NCBI RefSeq assembly: GCF_000003195.3
Contig: NC_012878.2
Location: 42,367,821 to 42,431,820, forward strand
Reading direction: 5' to 3'
DNA length: 64,000 nucleotides
Origin: Sorghum bicolor
Lineage: Eukaryota > Streptophyta > Magnoliopsida > Poales > Poaceae
Shown: positions 26,401 through 38,400 of the stretch, one piece after another
How the letters are laid out: the number at the start of each line of letters is the position of its first letter
How positions within the stretch are numbered: the first letter of the stretch is position 1
Notes under the pieces: generated by a model
What the model saw: only the letters and a program-made list of their open reading frames with translations
The model's database searches: none
What the model was told of the DNA's origin: nothing
Made by a program: the position numbers and the translations under genes

Positions 26401-29400
26401 GGACGGTGGAAGATTACCAAGACCGCTTCCAGGCCCTGATTCCACGCGCGGGGCGATTAGAGGAGGCGCAACTGGTGCAGCTCTTCACGGGGGGTTTGCT
26501 GCTGCCGCTCAGCCTCCAAGTGCAGCAGCAGAACCCACCTAACCTGGCGGCCGCCATGAGTCTAGCCCGGCAGTTCGAACTCATGGAACCGTACCTGTTC
26601 CCGGCCAAGGCGACCGCGCGGCCGGCTCTTCCTGCGTCCGGCTCGCGGACGGCCCCACCCCAGGCCTCAGCGCCCAAACCCACAACGGTGGCCCCAGCCA
26701 TCGAAGGGCGTCCGGTGCGCCGCCTCAACCAGTCGGAACAGGAGGAACGCCGCCGTCTCGGCTTATGCTTCAACTGCGACGAGAAGTTCACCCGCGGCCA
26801 CAATAAGGTATGCAAGCGCCTGTTCTTTGTGGACAGTGTTGCGGAGGAGGATGACGAAGACGACTCCGCCGAACCACCGGAGACGGAGGCCCCGGTGTTT
26901 TCACTCCATGCTGTGGCCGGCGTTCCCGTGGGCGGCTCCATCTTGCTGCGGGTGCTGCTGGGGGCTGCGACGTTCGTCGCCCTGGTGGACAACGGCTCAT
27001 CCCACAATTTCATCGGGGAGGCGGCGGCGCGGCGCACGGGCCTTGATGTCCAGCCTCGCCCACGGCTCACCGCGACGGTGGCCAACGGAGAAAAGGTCGC
27101 CTGCCCGGGCGTCATTCGCCGCGCACCGCTATCCATCGAGGGCATGGCGTTCCACGTCGACTTATACGTCATGCCCCTCGCCGGATACGACATCGTTTTG
27201 GGCACGCAGTGGATGGCGCAGCTCGGGAGCCCCATTGCCTGGGACGTCACCGAGCGGGTCGTGACGTTCACCCAGAACGGCCGCCTGGTCCGCTGGTCTA
27301 GCGAGGCGTCGCACACCGAGCCCGTTCTACAGCTCGCGTCAGCAAGCGAGCCCCTCCTCGATGGGCTGCTCCACTCCTTCACCGACGTGTTCGACGAGCC
27401 CAGGGGGCTGCCACCGCCGCGGGGCCGTGCGCATCGCATCGTCCTCAAGCCGGGCGCGGCTCCCGTGGCTGTGCGTCCCTACCGATACCCGGCGGCGCAC
27501 AAGGATGAGCTCGAACGGCAGTGCGCCGCCATGATCGAGCAGGGCACCGTGCGCCGTAGCGAGTCGGCGTTTTCATCCCCGGTGCTTCTCGTCAAGAAAC
27601 AGGATGGCTCGTGGCGTTTCTGCGTGGACTATCGCGCGCTGAACGCCATCACCGTCAAGGATGCCTACCCGATTCCCGTTGTGGAGGAGCTCCTCGATGA
27701 ACTCCATGGCGCCAAATTCTTCACCAAGCTAGATCTCCGCTCGGGGTACCACCAGGTGCGCATGCATCCAGAGGACATCCACAAGACGGCGTTTCGCACT
27801 CATGACGGCCTATATGAGTTCCTGGTGATGCCGTTTGGACTGTGCAACGCTCCGGCCACATTTCAGTCTCTGATGAATGATGTGCTCCGCCCGTTCCTCC
27901 GCCGTTTTGTGCTCGTTTTCTTTGATGATATTTTGATTTATAGTCACTCATGGGCGGACCACTTGCGACACCTGCGCGCCGTCCTCGCCGAGCTACGACA
28001 ACATCGCCTCTTTCTCAAACGCTCCAAGTGTGCGTTAGGCGTCACGGCCGTCTCCTACCTCGGCCACACCATCTCCGCCGACGGCGTCGCCATGGACGCG
28101 TCCAAGGTCCAGGCGGTCCTTGCCTGGCCGGTACCTCGCTCAGCGCGTGCGGTCCGGGGCTTCCTCGGATTGGCTGGCTATTACAGGCGGTTCGTGCACA
28201 ACTACGGCGGCGTGGCAGCACCACTAACGGCGCTCACCAAGAAGGAGGGATTCTCCTGGGGACCTGAGGCGGCAGCGGCGTTCGACGCTCTCAAGGCTGC
28301 GGTGACCTCCGCTCCCATCCTCGCCATGCCGGACTTCACCAAGCTATTTGTCGTTGAATGTGATGCCTCCTCTCACGGGTTTGGTGCTGTTCTTGTTCAA
28401 GAAGGGCATCCAGTGGCTTTTTTCAGCAGGCAGGTGGCTCCACGGCATCGCGCTCTGGCGGCTTACGAACGCGAGCTCATTGGGCTCGTTCACGCCGTGC
28501 GGCATTGGCGGCCGTACTTGTGGGGCCGTCGCTTCGTCGTCAAGACCGATCACTACAGCCTTAAGTACCTGTTGGATCAACGGCTCGCGACCATCCCGCA
28601 GCACCATTGGGTGGGCAAGCTGCTGGGGTTCGACTTCGAGGTCGAGTACAAGCCCGGGAAGGCCAACGCGGTGGCAGACGCGCTGTCTCGCCGCGACACG
28701 ACGGAGGAGGGCACGACGCCGACCCCGGTCTGATCGCCCTGCGCAAGGAGATCGCAGGAGGCTCTCGTGGGGCGCCATGGACCCTCGTCGACGGCACCTG
28801 CTGTTGCCATTACCAGTGCCGCAGGGCGTCTGGACGGATGTCGCGCTGGACTTCGTCGAGGCGTTGCCGCGGGTGCGTGGCAAGACCGTCATTCTCACAG
28901 TGGTGGACAGGTTCAGCAAGTACGCGCACTTCATTCCGTTGGCGCATCCGTACTCCGCCGAGTCCGTCGCGCAAGCCTTCTTCGCCGACATCGTGCGTCT
29001 CCACGGCGTGCCGCAGTCGTTGGTGTCCGACCGCGACCCTGTCTTCACGTCGACATTCTGGCGCGAACTCATGCGCCTGGTGGGCACCAAGCTGCAGATG
29101 ACGACGGCCTTCCACCCACAGTCCGATGGCCAGTCGGAGGCGGCAAATCGCGTCATCATCATGTACCTCCGATGTTTAACAGGCGATCGTCCTCGACAGT
29201 GGCTCCGGTGGCTTCCGTGGGCAGAGTATGTCTTCAACACGGCGTATCAATCGTCGTTAAAAGATACGCCGTTCCGCGTCGTGTATGGTCGCGACCCGCC
29301 GAGCATCCGGTCTTATGAACCTGGAGAGACTCGGGTGGCAGCAGTTGCCAAGACCATGGAGGAGCGCGACGCGTTCTTGGCGGACGTGCGCTACCGTCTG

Positions 29401-32400
29401 GAACAAGCTCAAGCCCTACAGAAACTCCACTACGACAAGGCACATCGACAGGTGGTCTACAACGTTGGCGACTGGGTTCTTCTCCGCCTGCGTCAGCGCG
29501 CGGCGTCGTCCCTACCTCAGGCGGTCACCGGCAAACTCAAGCAGCGTTTCTTCGGCCCCTACCGCGTCACCGAGTTGATCAACGACGTCGCCGTCCGCCT
29601 CGCTCTGCCTCCGCGCGCCCGCATACACGATGTTTTTCACGTCGGCTTACTGAAGAAGTTCCACGGTGTGCCCCCTGACGCCGCGCCCCCCTGCCCACGC
29701 TGCTACACGGCGCCGTTGTCCCTGAGCCGGAGCGGGCGGTGCGTGCGCGTCTGGCTCGCGGCGTGCAGCAGGTGCTCATTCACTGGAAGGGTCAATCGGC
29801 TGCCAATGCTACGTGGGAAGATGTGGGAGATTTCCGCGCCAAGTATCCAGGATTTCAGCTCGAGGACGAGCTGCTCCTCGAGGGGGGGAGAGATGTCATG
29901 GTCGGGCGTCGCTACATCAGACGCAGGGCGCGCGACATCAGGCGCGACGCGGAGTCCGCACGGCGTACAACAGGCGAAGCCGAAGACGAGTAGATTTCTG
30001 TTAGTAGTTCCTAAATCTAGGGGATTTGTTTCTGCAGTTTGTTTGGGCCAGTGGCCATATATAGTTGCCTGTATTAGGAGAACAGGGGATTAAGAAAGAA
30101 TTATCAATCTACTCATCTCGTGTCCCTCTTAAGCCTACGGTCTGGGCAACCAGCCGGAGAAGACAAGCCTGCGGCTGGGCTATTCCCGCCGGAGAAGACA
30201 ACGGACCGAGACTACGAGTTGCGTAGTCGAGGGCCAGCTACCCTAGATCATAGCGCCCTTGACAATTAGACCTTATGCAGCACGTATGCAGTGTCTTGGT
30301 GTTTGGTTGTTCTGGACAGGCAAGCCACATTTGATAAAATAGTGTTTGGCTGTTTACATTTTGTTGCATATAGTCACATTTGTTAAGTGTATATCAAGAC
30401 CCATTCTATAGGTCCATATGGCCCATGAGGTTCTCTCTCTATATGGTCGTCTCCACTAATGGAGGACTTATCTGTTAGCACAGAATCCCCCTGCACAGAT
30501 GAGTGATTAGCTCTCCAGCACACTCACACACTCACACTTGGTTAGAGGTAGAAGAAGATGCACAACACAGCACAGCACACTTCTGAAGTGCAGCAACTGA
30601 ACTGCTTTGCTTCATGGCCTTTGCCTAGTGTATATACAAGTCTTCTACCAACTAATAGTACAGGGGTGAGTATTGAGTTGCATGCACCAACCAGTTCAAC
30701 CCAAAAGCTTAAGCTGATGGGGAGAGGTGGGCAATTCACTTATATTCCAACACTCCCCCTCACGTGGAGGCTCCCTCAGGCCTTAGACGTGGAATAGGAG
30801 CGAGCAGCAATTATTTTTATTTAATTGCGCTAACCAGGATTCGAACTCGAGACCTCTGGCTTTGATACCATATTGAGTTGCTTGCACCAACCAGTTCAAC
30901 TCAAAAGCTTAAGCTGATGGGGAGAGGTGGGCAATTCACTTATATTCCAACAGTGAGGTTACCCCAACTACTCCTATGTGGCTGAGATCAGCCACTACCA
31001 CTAGTGGCCTATAGCCATACAACTACTTGTACAATCTAGTATATGAAGTAGTGGCCTATCACCATACGTCTACAGTCACTAGGAAAGGCAGCAGGAGCTG
31101 ACCGATTGCCACTCCTTCTGCAGTCAAATGATCAAGTAGGCAGCAGATTATCTTACATTATCTTCTGTATTCTTCAAGGTCCTTAATTACAAAACTCAAC
31201 AGAGCAGACTCTTTCCATTGCTGGCTTCAGCATAGTGGAGATAACAATATAGAGAGAGAGCTTCATGGGCTATATGGGCCTATAGGATGGGCCTTGATAT
31301 ACACTTAATAACATTCATGTTCTAGGAGGACAAGATCATTTCATTTTTTGTGTATGCATCAGCTTGTGCAAACCTTTATTGTCTAATAGGACCAAATCTG
31401 GCGTACTAGCTAATGCAGCATTGGGCCTGCTGTGAGCACAAACATGATCAAACTACACTGCACAAGCCTGGATACATGCAACCAACCAGGCATAATTTTT
31501 TGTCCTTATGCACATGGGATGTTCATCATGACAGATCTGGAGGATCATGTCTTGAAACAATCGTTTGTGATACTAATCAAGCGTGTACTGTATCACACAC
31601 GCTGTTAGCGGTTACAGGTCCAAATGACATTCCTAACAAGGACTTGGGTAGTTTAGACTCACAATTTGTGGCTAGATTTATAGAAGGACAAACAGCCCTA
31701 TATTTTTATGACCCTTCTTTTAGTCTTCTTGCTTGGTGTATGTGTATAAACTATTTCAGTTGCTCCCTCCTTTCTGTAATATAGGCCCTGTTCTCCTGTG
31801 AGCTTGTTTCTGAACAAAAGGCCCCGAGCTTAAACTGGGTGTAGCTAATGTGTCTTGCAGGCTTGCACGCCTACCTAAGGCACTACCGCACTACAGCTAC
31901 AATCAGCGTTACCTTGCACTTTTTGCCTTCCATCCAACATGGCCCAATATCATGAAATGAAGTACTTTTAGTTCAGCTGCTTTAACATAGTGCAAAACTA
32001 CACATTTTGAAACCCCTTTCAGAGTTTCAGTTGCTGTCCAATATAATGGTGTTTGCAGACATGTAGCTTTGAGATAGTATGGCCAAAGTTTGTTTTAGTT
32101 CTTTATTTTTGAAGAAAAGAACTTTGTTCAGTTCTATAAAATAAGTTCCAAAAGGTGTAGTTTTGGTATCATTTAAAACCCACTGGTGTACTCTGAAATT
32201 TAGTCTTACAGAGTTTTGTTCTGTCATTCCATCGTTGCTGCATGGTCACTTCTGAATTTTGTGACCACCTAATATTCTGCTATATGGCAACTTAAAATGA
32301 CTGTGGCTTTACTCTTCTCCCTTTGCTCTCTCTTCAATTTAATACAAAAATACACAGTTCTCTTGTGTCAGAAAAAAAATGACTATGGCTTTTTATGACA

Positions 32401-35400
32401 ACTTTATAGATGCTCTACTTTCATGTTCCTTCTCGACATCCATCTTCTACTCCAGAGCTGGAGTTACCAACTCTTCTACAGGTAACACTGCAGTAGGCTA
32501 CTGTTTTATTGCATGTGGCTTGCTGCTTTATATCTCTGCTGTAGTTTCTCACATTGGTTCTCTAGTTTATCTTTACATAGCTATTCATAAACTGTAATGA
32601 AAAACAGTTGCTTAGTAATCTGTTACTGTTTTATTGTGTCATCTGAACAATAGTTAAGCTGATTAATTGTTATTAGCAGACAATATTAGATATCTATTCT
32701 TATTTTTTTTTTATCTGTTCAGTCAGCAGCAGTAATGGGAATTGGACTTCTATATGAAGGCTCAGCTCATGCTCTCACCATGAAGATACTTCTGGTAATC
32801 ATGACAATAAGTCAAAAGCTTCCTTTTTTCTCTTTTGATTCTGTATCAAGTTATCCTTCTCTTTTCTTGGTTTTAACCAATGAGCAAAGAAAACATTGGT
32901 TCAACTTTTTTGGGATATTGCCATGCATACACATCATATTTTGCTTATCCTTTTGGTATACTGAAGTTCTTGCAAAATAGAAAAAACGAACGTTCTGTAT
33001 CTTTAAATGTTGACTTGTCCAGTTATACTCCCTCTGAGTCACAAACAATGTTTTCAAGACGGCTGGTCGTGTCTGGACGCTGGGGGACCGTCCAGGTCAT
33101 CCAGGACGATTAGTCGTCGTCCAGGACGATTAATCGACCCTGGACGAGTCCCCTGGTCGTCCCCTACATATGGGGACTGATATATAGCATATATATTATG
33201 TAGCTATATACAATACACATTATACCATATATATATACATGTTCTAGGCTCTAGAGTCTAGATAGGTCAGCTGGCCACTTACCTGGCTGCTGCAGAGCCC
33301 TTTCTTGTCTTGCTGGCTGCTGCATGTTGCACGCTGGAAGGGAGCATCTTCGTCGTGCAGTCCTCCTCCCTTGCACAGAGAGGGAGGGCAGCTGGAAGGG
33401 AGGAAGGGAGGGAGGAGAAGCTGGGAGACGGAAGGGAGGAGAGGAGAGGAGGAGGAGGAGCAGCTGGGAGACAGAAGGGAGGAGAGGAGGGCAGCAATGG
33501 AGGTGGTTGCTGCTGCTGGACGGGAGAGGAGAGGAGTGAATGTGTTGTGCTGAAATGAGTGAGGGGTAGACAACATAAACCCTAATGGGCTTGGGCCAAA
33601 ATATAAGGCAGCTAGCTATGCCCAACTCTGAGATGCAGCCCATCTACTGCCTAGACCATCTCCTGACTGGACGCCAGACAACCTGGACAGACGATTAATC
33701 GCGACTGGACGACGACTAATAGGACGACCAGTTTCCTGGTCGTTCTGGCCAAGTCGGAGGCCTGGTCGAGTACCTCCAACCGTCCAGGACGATTAGTCGT
33801 GATTAATCGCGATTAATCGGACGTCTTGAAAACATTGGTCACAAATGTGACATTTTGAGGTTATCTTAAGTCAACCTTTACAAAATTTGACTACAAAATA
33901 ATTTTTGCATATTGAGTTTGATATTTGGAACACATTAGATTTGCCTTTGAAATAGTTTCGTAAAATGCATACATTTTCTTTATTTTATAGAAACATTATG
34001 ATAAAAAGTTGTAGTCAAAGTTTCAAACAGCCTCAAAACATCACTTGTTTGTGACGGGAGGGAGTACTACATTAATATTTTTTATAGTAGTACTATTGGT
34101 GTTATGAAACCACTGGCTAGTAAACTTGTGTGATTGTGATTGCGTGTTTAGGCTCAGATGGTGAGCTAAGGTGGGCACAAGGGATTATACTGGTTCGGGC
34201 AGAATGTCCCTAGTCTAGTCATGACGCTTCTGTGCTACCCGCTCTTTGTTGTTGTTTGCAGTAGGGGTTACAAGCGGATGAGAGAGGGAGAGGGCTCCCA
34301 AGTCAAGGTGTGTGTGTGCAGTGTTTGTGTGCTGGTGAACTGTTAAGGTCGAAGAGCCCCCCGGAAGGGTCCCAAAGCCTCCCTTCTATAGCTCAAGGGC
34401 GGAGCCTTGGGGTACGGTGAAGGAAGAAGAGAGGAAAAGAAGAAAGAGAAAACAGAAGTTTTCAGGGGAAGGAGCTCCTATGGCCTTGCCGCTCCCTCTC
34501 TGCAGCCGGGACCCATCGACCCGGTCGTCGAGGATGGGGACGGCCCCTTATGTCGCCGTGTTGCTGTCGTGGCAGCAACCGTGGTATGTCGTCTACTCGT
34601 TTATGGTGCCCCATGTCGCCACGCCGCGCGACACGGTCTGCAGCTCCCTCTATTGGCGTCGTACACAACCTCAATGGCACAGTGCCAGCTTGCCCTGTAT
34701 TGTTGCGAGCGTGCGCCCTTGGATCTAGCCTGACCCGACCTCAGTTGGGCGAGAACGTGCCAACTCCTGTATGGCGGGACGACTCCGTGGTATGGACTCT
34801 ACACGTGTGGGGTGGCGGTGGACGACCCGGGTCCGCCACGGGCCTAGGCATTTATTGCTCGACCTTGGCCTTCGCTCCATGCTGTCGGGCGAAACGAGAA
34901 CTTCTTCAGGGGATCGGGTGATGCAGGTACCTCACACAGGTCGTCGGGCAAGGCGGAATGGGAGCCCATGTTGGCAAGGCAGGACCCACACCTCGTTTGT
35001 CAGGGAGGGCGCAGATCACGTCCCATCCCCTAGATAGGGCTGGCTCAACGCCTTTAGGGGTTGGGCGAGGCGGAACTACGCCCCAGCCGTCGGGTGGGCC
35101 AGGGCTCTCATCGAGGCTGTTGGAATATAATATAAGTGAATTGCCCACCTCTCCCCATCAGCTTAAGCTTTTAGGTTGAATTGGTCGGTGCATGCAACTC
35201 AATATGGTATCAAAGCTAGAGGTCTCGAGTTCGAATCCTGGTTAGCGCAATTAAATAAAATATAATTGTTGCTCGCTCCTATTCCACGTCTGAGGCCTAA
35301 ATTCCACGTGAGGGGGAGTGTTGGAATATAAGTGAATTGCCCACCTCTCCCCATCAGCTTAAGCTTTTGGATTGAATTGGTCGGTGCATGCAACTCAATA

Positions 35401-38400
35401 GAGGCCTTTTAGGATGGTTTTGGGCTTCTCTTTCGAGGGCCCGGAACCAGCTTTCAGCCAAGTTCCTGAATCACCCTAACGACGCTGTTGGCTTGCTAAA
35501 GCCTTTGTTCCTGGGTATTCTAAATATTGATACCCAACAGGAGTTCCCGAGGCCTCGGGCGATCCGTATGCGGTTGTTTGGGGGTTCTTTCTGTTTGCCA
35601 GAGGGTGCGCGTGAGCGCACCCGTTGAGTGTAGCCCCCGAGTCTGTGGAGGAGTAGCTTCTCCGTAGTCTTTGTGTAGGCGTCAGGCTCTCCTGACTGTC
35701 CCGTAATACTCTGAATTATGGTCCGACGTGCGTAGCCCCTGAGCCACTGAAGAAGCTTGGGCCGGATTCTTTGGATGCGTCCACGTTCTCACGCCTCTTC
35801 GGGATTTCGAGCCCCTGAGTCCCCGCGCTCAGTAGAGGTCCGGTTTAGCGGTCATTTCGTCTTGCACTTGCCACCCCCCACGCATCCTTTAGCAGAACGC
35901 AGGGGCTGGGCTGTACCATGATTTTCCTTGTTGGGCTAATCACGACGCCTGGTGAGTTAATAGCCGGTAAGTTCAGGTGGAGCTCCGGTTCCCGTTTGCG
36001 AGGACCTGTCATGGGTTAGCTAGTTACCGACTCTAGATTCTCAATGGCCAATGCATATAGTTCCCGGATTTGTTCGACCTGTCTGACCAAGAGTTGAACA
36101 TAATCCGGAAGCCCGTGGTGCTCGTGCGCTCGTGTAATGGCCGCTAGTGGACCCCTTACTCGTGGTGTACGAAAGCAGTTGTCAAATCTGTTGGCGAACC
36201 TTTGAACTTTTGGGCTGTGATGAGCCACAAATGTGCCTTGGGCTTTGCGTCCTGGCTTTCCTGTGGCCACTCCGCAACTCCTAGGGTAGGGTGCCATTTT
36301 GCATGCCCCTGAGGCATCGGCTAAGGGTTGCATGCACATATCCATCATGGGGACACAGTGATTGGGCACGATGGGCGCGTGACTCGAGGCGATTGGTCGG
36401 CTCCTTGCCTTCTCCGTCCCTATAAAACCAGGGGTTAGTTTGGATTTGGGTACGCACACTCGTTTTCATACTCGCGCTCTCGCTCCTCCCGTCTTTGCAG
36501 TCGCTGTCGTTGGGGTATCAACTTTCGCCCTTTAGTCGTTGCCGCCATCGTCGCAACTCCCGTTGCTTTCCCCTGTTTCCAGTGGAGCCGTGGAGCCGTT
36601 CGAGCGTCACTCTCCGGATCATGGAGGATCTCGTCAACCGTGGTCTCCTTCCGGTGAAAACCGCGGCGGCAGAGTCCCCAGCGCCGTCAGACGGCTACAT
36701 CGTTTTATTTGTCCCCACCTATTTCTCTGCTGTCTCCTCGGTTATTACAAAATCGAGTTGCAGCATCTGAATCCCAATGGGATTCGGCATCTGGCCGCCT
36801 TCGTTGCAGTGTGCGAGGGGTATCTGGGGATCAGCCCCCATTTTGACCTGTGGTGGCACTTCTTTGCTGTCAATCTGTTGAGGGCGAAGGGGAAGGAGGG
36901 TCAGCTAGACCACCACTGGCTGATGGGGTGCGCAGGCATCCACTTCAGGAACAATCGACACTGAGTACATGCCACTCAAGCTGGTGTCGTCCAACAAGGA
37001 GTGACATCCACAGTGGTTCTACCTCAAGGACTACCCTAATGCCCCTGTTTCGGTGTACACCGGCCACGGGGTCTTTGAAGCTCTGGAGGAGCGGAAGTTT
37101 GACGTCCCATTGGACGACGAGGACAAGATCACCAACCACCTTATCGCCATCGGGATCTTGAAGGAATGTGGCCTGAAGGGGGTGGGAGTCATCGGGGCGT
37201 ACCACGCGAGGGGGTTGGCGCCGCTGATGAGGCACGCGCTTCCCCTGTTACTGATGGCGCTCGATGAGTCGCAGGGACGACGCTTCCTGAGGTGGCCCCA
37301 TTCAATGAAGAGGTCGGCTGTTGGATTAGAAGCGTGATGGGCAATGTGAAGGACTCGGTGAGGATCGTGATTAACACCGTCTTCCTAGTTTTTGGCCACC
37401 CCCGAAGCATCCGGAAGGTGGATGTGTTCGATTTGTAAGTCCTCCTTCCCCTATGTTCTTTTTCTTGGTTTCTTCCTAGGCGTGGCTGATTAACTCCCAT
37501 GACACGTTGTATAGGGGCAGCTTGCCCTTTATGAGCACCTGGCGCCTCTGCCTGGCAGTTCCGCCGCCGGGCGGTGGGCCGCACCGCGAGTGTGTGGGAG
37601 GAGCAGACAACGTCAGCTGGGATGGGCTGGGGGGCAAAGATACGCCATCAGCCCCCAGTTCGCCCTTGAGGGTCCCTTCGGTGTTGGATGATGCGTCGAG
37701 ATCCTTCCCGCCCCATCATGGGCAAGCACGTCTCCGGGGACGACGGGGATTGGTCATGCTGACACCGCATGCCTGGAGGCGGTGGACATGGAGCGCGCCA
37801 TCGGCATGTACGAGGAGCTCCTAGAGTTGGAACGCCTCGGTGGTGCCTTTGGTGTGCGGGCGGGAGTGGGTCGTTTCACGCGGCCTGAGCTCCCTGAGCC
37901 TAGGGAGGGCTCGAGGTGCCCTTGCGCGGATGCGGAGCGACTAGGGCTTGGAATGCTAGGTTCTAAGCGCCCGGGGATATTGAGGTGAGTCGTGGTCGTA
38001 CTCTTTTGTTTTCGTTGCCCCGTCGGAGCCTGGTACTTACCCTTACCTCTTCTGTAACGTGGGCCTACGTTTGGACATTCTGGTGTTGGCACCCCAGAAA
38101 AGGCTCGCTGTTCGGCGGCCGTTGGCCAGTACCGTGGCAGGTGGGGGCACTGAGGCCTCCATGACTCTTGTGATAGGTGTGCTGGTGGTGCTCATGCTGA
38201 TTGCGGAGCAGTCGATGGTTGTTACGGCCTTGGCGGCCGCGACATAGTCCGAGCTGCAGTCAGCGCGGGCGTGTGCGCCCTTGGCGGAGCGGCCAGAGGG
38301 AAGGCAGACAAAGGAGGTTTCGCCCGTGGTGCGCTCATCGGGCGGAGTGGACCCTGTGGCCGCTAAGGGAAGTGGAGGCGCCCGTGGTTTGGCGGACGGA

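Larger units (their letters stand above)
25413..30269 (+). mobile_element. Gypsy chromovirus with nearly identical LTRs (APC1 intron 18)
   Basis: LTRs are 25418-25788 and 29894-30264, 371 bp each, with one mismatch found by eye, flanked by ATTAG (25413-25417, 30265-30269). The primer-binding site 'ctggtatcaaga' begins at 25790 and a purine tract (GAGGGGGGGAGAGA) ends at 29893. The order gag, protease, reverse transcriptase, RNase H, integrase, chromodomain is that of Gypsy chromoviruses. The short LTR suggests the Reina lineage, but that assignment is inference. The polyprotein is broken in at least three places. Confidence 0.94.

Noticed and set aside
33244..33643. Ser/Pro/Leu-rich and Glu/Gly/Arg-rich open frames
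   Set aside because: They come from a purine-rich simple stretch at the centre of the non-autonomous hAT element and resemble no protein family.
34090..34150. Target duplication for the Gypsy-type element at 34100-40399
   Set aside because: No 5-bp match was found between the DNA before 34100 and after 40399, so the left boundary is only a guess.
34407..35179. Overlapping open frames of 70-120 codons
   Set aside because: They lie in the LTR-like part of the coding-poor Gypsy-type element and in a TRIM, with no recognisable domain.
35205..35245. Possible tRNA (TGGTATCAAAGC plus GTTCGAATC)
   Set aside because: The first part is the TRIM primer-binding site and there is no cloverleaf. The T-loop-like word is noted in the TRIM finding only.
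36016..36459. Minus-strand open frame of 147 codons
   Set aside because: It overlaps the internal leader of the coding-poor element, has no domain, and its composition matches non-coding flanks.
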